From: Falsiroseomonas ponticola
Lineage (GTDB): Bacteria; Pseudomonadota; Alphaproteobacteria; Acetobacterales; Acetobacteraceae
DNA length: 64,000 nt
Direction: 5' to 3'
Assembly (NCBI RefSeq): GCF_016805305.1
Contig: NZ_JAERQN010000005.1
Location: 372,001-436,000, forward strand
A program made the position numbers and the translations under genes. Positions 49,708 to 58,157 of the stretch are shown here, in pieces. Every line of letters begins with the position of its first letter. Position 1 is the first letter of the stretch. The notes under the pieces were generated by a model, which made no database searches, was not told where the DNA came from, and saw nothing but the letters and a program-made list of their open reading frames with translations.

Positions 49708-50025
49708 ATGACGACGATGACCCGCGCGCATCTGGCGGAGGCGATCTACGCCCAGGTCGGGCTCTCCCGTAACGAGAGCGCGGCGCTGCTGGAGACGGTG
49801 CTCGAGAAGATGTCGGCGGCGCTGGAGGCCGGCGAGCCCGTGAAGATCTCCGCCTTCGGCTCCTTCGTCGTGCGCCAGAAGGGCAAGCGCGTCGGCCGCA
49901 ACCCCAAGACGGGCGTGGAGGTGCCGATCCAGCCCCGCAAGGTGCTGGCCTTCCGCCCCTCCCACGTCCTGAAGGCCCGCCTCAACCCCGGCCAGGCGCC
50001 CGAAGCCGGCGGCGACGACGAATGA
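49708..50025 (+). CDS. ihfA: Integration host factor subunit alpha
   Basis: The 105-residue DNABII protein has the [20 protein letters not shown] start, [28 protein letters not shown] arm region (the GRNPKTG beta-ribbon inserts in the minor groove), and an IHF-alpha type extension to [18 protein letters not shown]. With IHF-beta it bends DNA at promoters and in recombination. ATG at 49708 is used; an ATG at 49717 is also possible. Its stop overlaps the merR start. Confidence 0.94.
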   Translation: MTTMTRAHLAEAIYAQVGLSRNESAALLETVLEKMSAALEAGEPVKISAFGSFVVRQKGKRVGRNPKTGVEVPIQPRKVLAFRPSHVLKARLNPGQAPEAGGDDE

Positions 50026-50438
50026 GCGACGAGCAGGTCGATGCCGAGGGCCGCGCCCGGCCGCGCAAGGCCCCCACGGCCTTCCGCACCATCAGCGAGG
50101 TCGCGGACGACCTGCAGATCCCGCAGCACGTGCTGCGCTTCTGGGAGACCAAGTTCCCCCAGCTCAAGCCGCTGAAGCGGGGCGGCGGGCGGCGCTACTA
50201 CCGGCCGGAGGATATCGGCCTGCTGAAGCGCATCAGCGACCTGCTCTACACCCAGGGCTACACCATCAAGGGCGTGCAGCGCCTGCTGCGGGAAGGCGGC
50301 ATCGAGGAAGCCGGCGGCGCCCCCGAATTGCCGCTCGGCGACCTCGACGAGGCCGATGCGCCCGAGCCGGTGCGGGAGGCGCTGGATGCGCTGGAACGCC
50401 TGGCGCATGAACTGCGGGCCCTGGCCGCGAGGGGCTGA
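50022..50438 (+). CDS. MerR-family transcriptional regulator
   Basis: The 138-residue protein has an N-terminal winged helix of MerR type ([22 protein letters not shown], then [22 protein letters not shown], parts of the domain at about 20-90) and a short C-terminal coiled helix. No ligand-binding cysteines are visible. The family member downstream of ihfA in alphas is a conserved but uncharacterised regulator. It starts within the ihfA stop (ATGA) and is probably translated together with it. Confidence 0.9.
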   Translation: MSDEQVDAEGRARPRKAPTAFRTISEVADDLQIPQHVLRFWETKFPQLKPLKRGGGRRYYRPEDIGLLKRISDLLYTQGYTIKGVQRLLREGGIEEAGGAPELPLGDLDEADAPEPVREALDALERLAHELRALAARG

Positions 50439-50480
50439 TCGCGCCACCCTGCACCCCGTGATCGCAGGGCGGGGAAACGC

Positions 50481-51512
50481 ATGAAGGCATGGCGCAAGCG
50501 GGCGCCCGGACCGGGCCTCTGGTGCTGCGACGTCCCGCGCCCGCCCGCCCCCGGCCCCGGGGAGGTGCTGGTCCGCGTGGAGGCCGCCGGCATCTGCGGC
50601 AGCGACCTGCATATCGAGGACTGGTCGGGCGGCTACGAGTTCATCACCCCCGCCATGCCGGTGACGCTGGGCCATGAGCTGGCGGGCCGCATCGCCGAAT
50701 CGGGCGACCCCGCGCTGCCGCCCGGCACGCCCGTGGTGGTCATTCCCTCCGTCACCTGCGGCATCTGCGCGGCCTGCCAGGGCGGCGATCCCGATCGCTG
50801 CATCGACCGGCGGGGAATCGGCATGACGCGGGATGGCGGCTTCGCGCCCTTCCTCCTGGCCCCCGCTCGCAACTGCCTGGTCCTGCCGCCGGGCTTCGAC
50901 CCCGCCATCGCCGCGCTGACGGAACCGCTGGTGATCGGCGCGCGCGCCGTCTCCGTCGGCGGGGTCGGCCCCGGCGACCGGGTGCTGGTGCTGGGCCCCG
51001 GCGCCATCGGCCAGGCCATCGCCCTGATGGCGCGGGAAGCCGGGGCCGCCGCCATCACGGTCGCGGGCCGCGACGATTCGCCCCGCTTCGGCGTGCTGCG
51101 GCGCCTGGGCTTCGACCGGCTGCGGGAGGTGGGCGACCAGGGCCTCGCCCACCTGGCCGCGGAGGGCCGCTTCGACGTGGTGTTCGAGGCGGTGGGCATG
51201 CCCACCCTCGTGGCGGAGGCACTCCCCCTGCTGCGGCGCGAAGGCGTGCTGGTCATCGCCGGCATCCACCCCCGCCCGGCGGAAATCCCCCTCAACACCG
51301 TGGTCCGGGAACAGCTGCAACTCCGCGGCACCAACCGCGGCAGGCTCGCGGATTGGCGCCGCACGCTGGATTTCGTGCTGCGGCAGGGGGAGGCGCTCGC
51401 CCCCATGGTCACGCACCGCCTGCCGCTGCGCGACGCGCCGGCGGGCTTCGCCGCCACCCGCCGCCGCCAGGCCACCAAGGTGGTGCTGCTGCCGGAGCCC
51501 GGCGATGAGTGA
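50481..51512 (+). CDS. Zinc-dependent alcohol dehydrogenase (MDR family)
   Basis: The 343-residue medium-chain dehydrogenase has the catalytic zinc motif (AAGICGSDLH, then GHELAGRI) and the structural zinc lobe CGICAACQGGDPDRC with four cysteines. The Rossmann portion begins RVLVLGPGAIGQAIALMA. Related enzymes include sorbitol, threonine and galactitol dehydrogenases; substrate cannot be fixed. A GGCGGGGAAA site precedes the ATG. It overlaps the next gene by 8 bases in a three-gene operon with an aldo/keto reductase. Confidence 0.92.
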   Translation: MKAWRKRAPGPGLWCCDVPRPPAPGPGEVLVRVEAAGICGSDLHIEDWSGGYEFITPAMPVTLGHELAGRIAESGDPALPPGTPVVVIPSVTCGICAACQGGDPDRCIDRRGIGMTRDGGFAPFLLAPARNCLVLPPGFDPAIAALTEPLVIGARAVSVGGVGPGDRVLVLGPGAIGQAIALMAREAGAAAITVAGRDDSPRFGVLRRLGFDRLREVGDQGLAHLAAEGRFDVVFEAVGMPTLVAEALPLLRREGVLVIAGIHPRPAEIPLNTVVREQLQLRGTNRGRLADWRRTLDFVLRQGEALAPMVTHRLPLRDAPAGFAATRRRQATKVVLLPEPGDE

Positions 51513-52152
51513 GCGCGGCTTCCTGGCCCTCTGGAACGACCTGGCCGCGGGGCGGGAGGCCGAGTACGAGGAATGGCACGCCCGCGAACACCTGCCCGAA
51601 CGCGTGGCAGCCCCCGGCTTCCTCGCCGGCCGCCGCTACCGCGATGCGCTTCACCCCACCCATCGCTGGTTCACGCTGTATGAGGTGGAGTCGCTGGCCG
51701 CCTTCGCGACCCCCGAATACCAGGACCTGCTGGCCAACCCGACGCCCTGGTCGGCCTCCATGCGCCCGGATTTCCGCGCCTTCCTCCGCGCCCCCTGCCG
51801 GGAGGTGGCGCGCGCCGGCCACGGCTTCGGCGCGGCGCTGGCGGTGCTGCGCCTGCCGGATGCGCGGGGCATGGATGTCGCCGCGCTGGCCGCCATGCCG
51901 GGCATGGTCGGCGCCCGGCTCGGCCTGCGGGAGGCGGATGGCGCACCCGCCCATCGCCTCGGCACCGGTGCCACCGAGGACTCCTTCGCCGCCGTGCTGC
52001 TGCTGGAAGCGCAGGACCGCCCCGCCGCGGCGCGCGCCCTGGCCGCCGCGGGCGGGTCCGGCGCCGTCTATGACCTTCTTTTCGCCTTCCCCGGCACGGC
52101 GCCGGGGGAACGCGCGGCCCATCGCCGCCCCCACTGGAACGCCCCCGCATGA
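51505..52152 (+). CDS. Unknown protein, two ferredoxin-like (dimeric alpha/beta barrel) halves
   Basis: The 215-residue product is not a named family. Its N-terminal half (FLALWNDLAAGREAEYEEWH, then REHLPERVAAPGFLAGRRYR and WFTLYEVESLAAF) follows the pattern of EthD/dimeric alpha-beta barrel proteins, and the second half repeats the plan weakly. No signal peptide. It overlaps the alcohol dehydrogenase stop by 8 bases and the aldo/keto reductase start by 4, so it is embedded in their operon. A role as a small monooxygenase-like or lactone/sugar-handling protein is possible but unsupported. Confidence 0.72.
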   Translation: MSERGFLALWNDLAAGREAEYEEWHAREHLPERVAAPGFLAGRRYRDALHPTHRWFTLYEVESLAAFATPEYQDLLANPTPWSASMRPDFRAFLRAPCREVARAGHGFGAALAVLRLPDARGMDVAALAAMPGMVGARLGLREADGAPAHRLGTGATEDSFAAVLLLEAQDRPAAARALAAAGGSGAVYDLLFAFPGTAPGERAAHRRPHWNAPA

Positions 52153-53102
52153 ACGCCACGGACCGCATCCCCTTCGGCGCCACCGGCCTGTTGATGTCCC
52201 GCCTCGGCATCGGGGGCGGCTCGCTCGCCAGCGCGGCCGGGGAGGGTGGGGTGAAGGCCGTGGTGGATGCGGCCTGGCAGGCCGGGCTCCGCTACTTCGA
52301 CACCGCCGCCTACTACGCCGGGGGGGAGAGCGAGCGGCGCCTCGGCCTGGCGCTGCAGGGGCGGCCGCGGGACGCCTATGTGCTCGGCACCAAGACCGGC
52401 CGCTACCTGCCGCCGGATTGCACGGACCGCTTCGACTACAGCGCGGCGGGGACGGAGGCGACGATCCGCACGGCGCTGGCGCGCCTGCATACCGGGCGCC
52501 TCGACATCGTCTTCATCCATGACGTGCAGCCCAGCCTGCATGGGACGGATTACGAGGCGCAGCACGCCCTGGCGCTGAAGGGCGCCTTCCCGGTGCTCCA
52601 GCGCCTGAAGGCGCAGGGCGTGATCGGCGCCATCGGTGTCGCCATGCGCGACCCCGTGCCGATCCTCCGCCTGCTGCGGGAAGCGCCCTTCGATGCGGTG
52701 ATGCTCGCCGGCGCCTGCACCCTGCTGCACCAGGAAGCCTGCGAGGCGCTGCTGCCGCATTGCGTCGCGACCGGCACGCCCGTGCTCTTCGCCGCGCCCT
52801 TCGAGACGGGGATCCTGGCCACCGGCGCCAGGCCCGGCGCCCGCTACCGCTACAAGCCCGCGCCCGCCGACCTTCTGGCCCGCACCGCGGCGATCGAGGC
52901 CGCTTGCACCCGCCATGGCGTGCCGATCGCCGCCGCCGCCATCCACTTCCCGCTGCTCTGCCCCGCCGTGAAGGGCGTGGTGGTCGGCCACCAGGCCCCG
53001 GCGGAACTGGCGGCGAACATGGCGCTGCTGGCCGCGGAGCCCCCCGCCGCGCTCTGGTCCGACCTGCGGGCGGAGGGGTTGATCACCGCCATTCCCGCAT
53101 AG
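52149..53102 (+). CDS. Aldo/keto reductase (D-threo-aldose 1-dehydrogenase type)
   Basis: The 317-residue AKR has the catalytic tetrad: Asp in LRYFDTAAYYAGGESERRLG, Tyr in the same stretch, Lys in VLGTKTGRYL, and His in IVFIHDVQ. The FDTAAYY and C-terminal GVVVGHQAPAEL fit the subgroup of fucose/D-threo-aldose dehydrogenases, which oxidise L-fucose and related sugars. Substrate is inferred. It overlaps the unknown gene before it (ATGA), and a tRNA gene follows 54 bases later. Confidence 0.9.
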   Translation: MNATDRIPFGATGLLMSRLGIGGGSLASAAGEGGVKAVVDAAWQAGLRYFDTAAYYAGGESERRLGLALQGRPRDAYVLGTKTGRYLPPDCTDRFDYSAAGTEATIRTALARLHTGRLDIVFIHDVQPSLHGTDYEAQHALALKGAFPVLQRLKAQGVIGAIGVAMRDPVPILRLLREAPFDAVMLAGACTLLHQEACEALLPHCVATGTPVLFAAPFETGILATGARPGARYRYKPAPADLLARTAAIEAACTRHGVPIAAAAIHFPLLCPAVKGVVVGHQAPAELAANMALLAAEPPAALWSDLRAEGLITAIPA

Positions 53103-53156
53103 GGCGGGGCGGCGGGGGTTGGCGGCCCCCATGCCCGATGCTATTGCCCCCGCAGT

Positions 53157-53233
53157 CGGAGCGTAGCGCAGTCTGGTAGCGCATCAGTCTGGGGGACTGG
53201 GGGTCGTGGGTTCGAATCCCGCCGCTCCGACCA
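53157..53233 (+). tRNA. tRNA-Pro (anticodon GGG)
   Basis: The 77-base sequence folds as a tRNA. The acceptor arms CGGAGCG/CGCTCCG (53157-53163 and 53223-53229) pair fully. The D-arm is GCGC, the anticodon stem is TCAGT/ACTGG with loop CTGGGGG giving anticodon GGG, and the T-arm is GTGGG, TTCGAAT, CCCGC. The CCA end is encoded (ACCA at 53230-53233). It reads CCC/CCU proline codons. It follows the aldo/keto reductase gene with a small gap, and a strong hairpin follows. Confidence 0.97.
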
Positions 53234-53247
53234 TCCTGATCCCGTCA

Positions 53248-53295
53248 GGAATCAAGAAGGCCACGCAGGGCAGCCCGCGTGGCCTTCTTGATTCC
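53248..53295 (+). terminator. 19-bp perfect hairpin after tRNA-Pro
   Basis: The arms at 53248-53266 and 53277-53295 are complementary over 19 bases, with a 10-base loop. It starts 15 bases after the tRNA end. The distal arm is T-containing, but there is no long T-run after it. It is the likely terminator of the tRNA transcript and also shields the convergent TadD gene. Confidence 0.8.
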
Positions 53296-53393
53296 GGGCC
53301 TGGTGGCTCATGCCCCCAGGCGCCGGGCGCGCGCTGGGCGTCGCGGCCTCGGCCGGCTTCGCCGACCCCACGTCAGCACGGTCGGGCGCCGGC

Positions 53394-54233
53394 TCAGTTG
53401 CCCGCGCCACCCTCCCGCGGGATGGCGCGCAGGGTCGCGGGCTGCAGCAGCAGCGCGCTCGCCTCGGCCTCCGGCGCCGTGGCCAGCCATTCGGCGAAGC
53501 TCCGGAACTCCAGCGCCAGCGCCTCGGCATCCGTGCCGGCCGCGTCGCGGCGCAGCAGGCGGACCACGCGGGCATGCTCCCCGCGCGCGGCCAGGATCAG
53601 CGCCAGGTTGTGGCGCGCGCGCTGCGGCGCATCGGCTTCCCGCTCCGCCGGCGCCAGGGTGCGCTCGGCCTCCGCCAGCCGCTTGGCCAGCAGCAGGGAC
53701 ACCGCCTGGTTGCTGCGGATCGTCCAGTCATTCGGCGCCACGATGCGCGCCTGCCGGTAGGCTTCCTGCGCGCGGGCCGTGTCGCCCAGCATGTCGAAGG
53801 TCAGCGCCAGCCCCGCATGCGCGCCGGCATGGCGCGGCGACAGCGCCCGCGCGCTGGTGAAGGCCGCTTCCGCCGCCGCCAGGTTGCCCGCGCGCAGATG
53901 CATGCTGCCCAGCCGCACCAGCCGCTCCGGGCTCGTGCCATCCAGCTCGATCACCCGCTGCAGCGCGGCGGAGGCTTCGGCATGCAGCCCCGCGGCTTCC
54001 GCCGCATCCGCCAGCCTCGCCTGGGCGATCCGGTCATCCGGGCTGGCCTGCGCGGCGGCGCGCAGCTGGTCCAGCGGCCGGGGCGCGGGCACGGCGGCGG
54101 CCTGCGGGCGGGCCGCCAGCGGGTTCGGCAGGCGCGCGCATCCCGCCACCGTGACGACGCAGGGCAGGGCCAGCAGCAGGATGCGCGCCAGGCGGCCCAG
54201 GCGGCGGGGCGATGCGGGGGAAAGGGGGCGCAT
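53394..54233 (-). CDS. tadD: TPR lipoprotein TadD of the tad pilus locus
   Basis: The 279-residue protein begins with a basic n-region and a hydrophobic core (ARILLLALPCVVTVAGC), ending in a lipobox Cys, so it is a lipoprotein. The rest consists of tetratricopeptide repeats (ASAALQRVIELDGTSPERLV, HAGAHAGLALTFDMLGDTAR and NQAVSLLLAKRLAEAERTL are visible units). TadD is required for Flp pilus assembly, probably helping secretin localisation. Start 54233 (ATG) gives a normal signal, unlike the longer frame. It is the last gene of the locus, 112 bases after tadG. Confidence 0.82.
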   Translation of the reverse strand: MRPLSPASPRRLGRLARILLLALPCVVTVAGCARLPNPLAARPQAAAVPAPRPLDQLRAAAQASPDDRIAQARLADAAEAAGLHAEASAALQRVIELDGTSPERLVRLGSMHLRAGNLAAAEAAFTSARALSPRHAGAHAGLALTFDMLGDTARAQEAYRQARIVAPNDWTIRSNQAVSLLLAKRLAEAERTLAPAEREADAPQRARHNLALILAARGEHARVVRLLRRDAAGTDAEALALEFRSFAEWLATAPEAEASALLLQPATLRAIPREGGAGN

Positions 54234-54345
54234 GGGCGGGTGAAAGGCTCCGTCGCTGGGTTCCGCGGCGCGGCGCGGCCCGCTCTCCGCCGGACCTTGC
54301 CGTGGGGTGGTGCGCATCACAAGCCCTGTGATGGGGCGGGCGCGA

Positions 54346-56178
54346 TCACTGCACGATCCGCAGGTTGGTGAGTTCGTTGGCGATCAGCTGGAAGGTCGGC
54401 CGCAGCTGGTCCGGCGTGGTCACCAGGTAGTAGTTGGCCGGCGCCGTCGCGCAGTTCTGGTACAGCGTGCGCGTCGCCGTGCTGACGGAGCCCGAGGTGT
54501 TGACCACCATCGTGTAGATCATCACCCCGTTGTTCTTGATGGTGGTGCACAGCGCGGCAAGGCGGTTGTTCAGCTCCGCCGTCGCCTGCGCATTGGTGCC
54601 GATGCCGCTGCCCAGCCGCCGCTCCGCCAGCCGCCCATAGCCCGTATAGTCCGCATTGCCGGAGATGGCGGGCCCGCCCGCCGCCACCACCACGCTGCTG
54701 GTCTGGGAGGAGGAGGGGCAGGCCACCGGCTGCACCGGCATGCTCGGCCCGGGCGCGGCGAAGCCCGCGCCGGAATTGGGGAAGGAATTGCTGTTCACCG
54801 ACGTGATGGTGCAGTCGCCGGGAAAGCCGTTCGGCGAATCGAACCAGTTCTGGTCGCCATCGGTCATCATCACGATGACCTTGCGCATGTTCGGCGTGTT
54901 GTAGGCCAGCGGCAGCGACGTCGCCTGGTTGTCCGGCGCGGGGCCCAGGTTCCAGGTGCCGCGCCAGCGCGGGCTGAGCGTCCACCACCCCGCCAGCAGG
55001 CCGAGATTGCCCATCGTGCCGCCCCGGTTGGTGGCCCGCATGCTCTGGATCGTGTCCAGCACCGCCGTCTTGCTGGTGCTGAGCGGCAGCACGGGCGTGG
55101 AGGGGCAGCCGGAATTGGGGCCGACCTGGTAGTTGCCGCGGTAGGAGAACCAGGATTCGGTGATCGCGTCCGTGCCCGTCGTCGTCGCGTTCCACAGCCG
55201 CCGCGCCCAGTCATTGTCCCCCGGCACGCGGTTGCCGTTGCGCGTGTAAACGCCGAGCGTGGAGGGCCAGTAGAAGGGGCGGAAGGGCACCTCGGACGGC
55301 GTGTAGTCGTTGCGGTCGCCATCGGTGGGCGCGCCCGCATAGCCGACCCGCGCCTCGACGCAGCCCCACCAGGTGGTCGGGCTGAAATTGGCGTTGAGGT
55401 TCGCCCGCGACGTCGCATCCAGCCAGGCGGTGCGCGTCGGGGCCAGGTTCACGGTGGTGGTGAAGGGCACGACGGAGACGTAGAGGTTGCGCTGCGTCTC
55501 GTTGTTGCCGAAGACGATGTTCACCAGGTCCGCCGCCGCGACCCGCATCAGGTCCGCGTTGTTGTTGACGGCGGAGATCACCTGCCCCGGCGCGCGCGGC
55601 ACGCTGGTGATGGTGCAGTTGGTGGAGGTGCGGTTGGACGGCAGCGTGCAGTTCGTGTCCATCGAACCGGTGATGTCCAGCACCAGCGCCAGCTCCAGCC
55701 CCGTATTCGCGCGCTGCGCGCGGGCGGAGGCGCGCATGGTGAAGGTGTTCACGCCGATCAGCTTGGCGAAGGATGTCGGCAGCTGCGCGCTGGCCGTGAC
55801 CTGGAAGGTCAGCAGGTCCACCGCCGTCAGCGTCTCCAGCCGCACGCTGGAATCGAGGAAGCTGGTCCAGCGCTGCGTCAGCCCGGTGGCCGGCGTCCAG
55901 GCGGGCTGGCCGGGCGCCGGCTGCTTCACCGTCATGTTCGCCCAGAACAGGGAGGAGACCTCGTTGTCCCGCGTCGCGGCGGCCACGGCGATGTTGCGCG
56001 CCCCGGCCAGCGCCGCGGCATCCAGCGCCGCGGTCAGCCGCGAATAGACCAGCCAGGCGCGCATGCCATCCACCGCGACGGCGGTGAAGCCGACCAGCGG
56101 GATGGTCGCCCAGGCCACCATCAGCGCCAGCCCGGCGCGCCGGTCGGCGCGCAGCCCGCGGAACAGCCGCCCGATCAC
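54346..56178 (-). CDS. tadG: TadG-like protein with von Willebrand A domain
   Basis: The 610-residue protein has an N-terminal TadE/TadG type segment (LRADRRAGLALMVAWATIPL and TAALDAAALAGARNIA), then a long vWA domain. Its MIDAS reads VLDITGSMDTNC, with Thr in place of the first Ser, and VIVMMTDGDQNW occurs later. An insert rich in Asn, Thr, Trp and Tyr lies between (about 210-400). TadG-like pseudopilins act in Flp pilus biogenesis. GTG 56178 overlaps the TadE-like stop as GTGA. The long insert and the cysteine pairs suggest an exported, disulfide-stabilised domain. Confidence 0.85.
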   Translation of the reverse strand: MIGRLFRGLRADRRAGLALMVAWATIPLVGFTAVAVDGMRAWLVYSRLTAALDAAALAGARNIAVAAATRDNEVSSLFWANMTVKQPAPGQPAWTPATGLTQRWTSFLDSSVRLETLTAVDLLTFQVTASAQLPTSFAKLIGVNTFTMRASARAQRANTGLELALVLDITGSMDTNCTLPSNRTSTNCTITSVPRAPGQVISAVNNNADLMRVAAADLVNIVFGNNETQRNLYVSVVPFTTTVNLAPTRTAWLDATSRANLNANFSPTTWWGCVEARVGYAGAPTDGDRNDYTPSEVPFRPFYWPSTLGVYTRNGNRVPGDNDWARRLWNATTTGTDAITESWFSYRGNYQVGPNSGCPSTPVLPLSTSKTAVLDTIQSMRATNRGGTMGNLGLLAGWWTLSPRWRGTWNLGPAPDNQATSLPLAYNTPNMRKVIVMMTDGDQNWFDSPNGFPGDCTITSVNSNSFPNSGAGFAAPGPSMPVQPVACPSSSQTSSVVVAAGGPAISGNADYTGYGRLAERRLGSGIGTNAQATAELNNRLAALCTTIKNNGVMIYTMVVNTSGSVSTATRTLYQNCATAPANYYLVTTPDQLRPTFQLIANELTNLRIVQ

Positions 56179-56768
56179 GCGGGGCAGCCCCCGCTCAGCG
56201 CGCTGAGCGTGCCGATGCGCGGCCGCACCAGCGCATAGGTGCGGATCGGCCCGGGGTCCGGCACCTCGATCCGCAGGAACTTCGTGATGGTCGCCAGCCG
56301 GACCAGCGTCTGCCAGGGGCGGGTGCCGTTGATCACCTCCACCACCACCAGCGTCTGGCCGCTCGGCACCACCAGGCCGTTCGGCAGCGTCCGCTGCCCC
56401 GCGATGGTGTTCGGCAGGCTGGAATCGCCCCGGCTGCAGGTCCAGGACAGCGTGTTGCCCGACCCGGTATTGCTCACCACCCCGATCAGCGTGCGCGCGC
56501 GCGAACTGGCATTGCCCGTCGCCGAATTGGCGGGGATGGGAGAGGCGATGGAATTCGCGGCGTCGAACAGCTGCCCGACGACGGCGGTCGTCATCGTCTC
56601 GTACTGCGACGTGATGTTGGCGATTTCCATCGCCGTGCGATCGAGCCGGTACCAGGTGCGCATGTAGAGCAGCGTCTCCGCCACCGCGACGAACAGCACC
56701 AGCATCGCCGGCAGCATGAGGGCGAATTCGAGGGAGGCGAAACCGGCGCGCCCGTCATCGCGTCGCAT
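56175..56768 (-). CDS. TadE-like pseudopilin
   Basis: The 197-residue protein has the TadE-type N-terminus GRAGFASLEFALMLPAMLVLF, that is, a prepilin-like cleavage zone (G then A-S-L-E-F) followed by a hydrophobic helix; the Glu in the fifth position is the usual pilin glutamate. The rest is a Ser/Thr-rich beta domain. It overlaps the next TadE gene by 14 bases and tadG by 4. TadE and TadF are minor pseudopilins; which of the pair this is cannot be said. Confidence 0.85.
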   Translation of the reverse strand: MRRDDGRAGFASLEFALMLPAMLVLFVAVAETLLYMRTWYRLDRTAMEIANITSQYETMTTAVVGQLFDAANSIASPIPANSATGNASSRARTLIGVVSNTGSGNTLSWTCSRGDSSLPNTIAGQRTLPNGLVVPSGQTLVVVEVINGTRPWQTLVRLATITKFLRIEVPDPGPIRTYALVRPRIGTLSALSGGCPA

Positions 56769-57237
56769 AGGGTTCGTTGCGGGAAATGACGGTGGTGGAA
56801 TGCCGGAACAGCCCGTTCGGCACCAGGCTGCGCCCCACCGGCGTCAAGGCATTCGACTGGTACACGATGCGGTAGCGCACGATCTGGCCGGAGGTGCCGA
56901 GCCCCGGCGTCGCCACCGTCATCGACCCGATGGAGGCGAAGGATTCCGTCGTCACCGTCAGGTTGGCGGCGACGATCGGCATGCCGGAGGATTGCGCGAT
57001 GACGCGCGCCACGTATTGCGAACTCGTCAGCCCCGACGGCGCGGTCTGCCCCGTCGCCGCCCAGCGCGCGGCGACGCGCGTGCCGTGGTCGAGCCCCGCC
57101 CCGATGGCGAGCTGCCAGGCGATCTCCATCGTCATGGTCAGCAGGGTCAGGAACACCGGCGTCAGCAGCGCGAATTCGATGGTGTAGGAACCCCGGCGGC
57201 CCAGCCGCGCGAACAGGGTGCGCAGGCCCCTTACCAT
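56755..57237 (-). CDS. tadE: TadE-family pseudopilin
   Basis: The 160-residue protein begins with GRRGSYTIEFALLTPVFLTL, a TadE-type prepilin signal with the cleavage-site Gly and pilin Glu, then a membrane helix and a periplasmic domain. Processing by a TadV-like prepilin peptidase is expected, but that gene is beyond the window. Its ATG overlaps the end of tadC by 7 bases. It is the first of two tandem TadE-like genes. Confidence 0.85.
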   Translation of the reverse strand: MVRGLRTLFARLGRRGSYTIEFALLTPVFLTLLTMTMEIAWQLAIGAGLDHGTRVAARWAATGQTAPSGLTSSQYVARVIAQSSGMPIVAANLTVTTESFASIGSMTVATPGLGTSGQIVRYRIVYQSNALTPVGRSLVPNGLFRHSTTVISRNEPYATR

Positions 57238-58157
57238 GACCGCAGCACCTGCAGGATGGCGGGGCCGCCCACCACCAGGAACAGCGTCGGCAGGATGAAG
57301 ACGATCATCGGCACGGTCAGCAGCACCGGCAGCCGCGCGGCCCGCGCCTCGAACCGCGTCAGCTGCTCGCCGCGCATTTCATGCGACAGGGTGCGCAGCG
57401 CCACCGTGATGGGCGTGCCGAACTGCAGCGACTGCGCCAGCATCACCGCGACCCGGCGCATCACGTCGAGCCGCGTGCGATCCGCCATGTTCATCAGCGC
57501 CGCGCGGCGATCCGCCAGGATCCGCAGCTCGCTGCCGCACAGCGAGAGTTCGGCCGCGATCGACCGGTTGGCGGGCGCGATCTCCACCGAGACGCGGTCG
57601 ATCGCGCCTTCCAGCGAAAGCCCCGCCTCCGTGCAGATCACCATCAGGTCCAGCGCGTCCGGCAGGCCCTGCTCCAGCTCCTTCAGGTAGCGCTTGCGCA
57701 GGCGCTTGGCGACCAGGTCAGGGATCAGCATGCCCGCCACCGCGGCGATGGCCAGCAGCATGCCCTTCAGCGGCTGCTGCACCTCCGCCACCGTCACCAG
57801 CACGAAGGTGAAGGCCGGCACCGCCACCAGCATGGCGATCTTGGCGCCGAGGAAGACCGGCAGCGCGCCGCTGCTGCGGAAGCCCGCCGCCGACAGCGTC
57901 TGTTCCAGGTCCGCCACCGTGCGGGGGGAGAGGATGCCCGCCTTCGTCAGCGCGGAGCCGAGCCGCGCGAAGCCCTGCAGCACCGCGCGCTTCAGGGACC
58001 AAGGCACCGCCACCTGGTCCACGCCGACGCTGCGCTGCACCGCCAGCAGCCGCGTCGCCACACGCTGTTCCGCCCGCAGCGTGCGCGCCAGCACCAGCCC
58101 GACCAGCGCGACCAGCATGCCCGCCAGCAGCATGACGATGGCGAGTTCCCGCGTCAT
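57231..58157 (-). CDS. tadC: Tad pilus inner-membrane platform protein TadC
   Basis: The 308-residue protein carries the T2SSF/GspF-like domain: an N-terminal membrane segment (LAIVMLLAGMLVALVGLVLA), a LEQGLPDALDLMVICTEAGLSLEGAI motif in the core, and a C-terminal span pair ending near LPTLFLVVGGP. It forms, with TadB, the inner-membrane platform on which the TadA ATPase works. Start 58157 is an ATG that overlaps tadB as ATGA; the longer ORF upstream is a shadow. Length and span layout fit TadC. Confidence 0.9.
   Translation of the reverse strand: MTRELAIVMLLAGMLVALVGLVLARTLRAEQRVATRLLAVQRSVGVDQVAVPWSLKRAVLQGFARLGSALTKAGILSPRTVADLEQTLSAAGFRSSGALPVFLGAKIAMLVAVPAFTFVLVTVAEVQQPLKGMLLAIAAVAGMLIPDLVAKRLRKRYLKELEQGLPDALDLMVICTEAGLSLEGAIDRVSVEIAPANRSIAAELSLCGSELRILADRRAALMNMADRTRLDVMRRVAVMLAQSLQFGTPITVALRTLSHEMRGEQLTRFEARAARLPVLLTVPMIVFILPTLFLVVGGPAILQVLRSW

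Noticed and set aside
53103-53300. An integration (att) site at tRNA-Pro
   Set aside because: No integrase gene and no second copy of the tRNA 3' end is visible in the window. The hairpin explains the inverted repeat.
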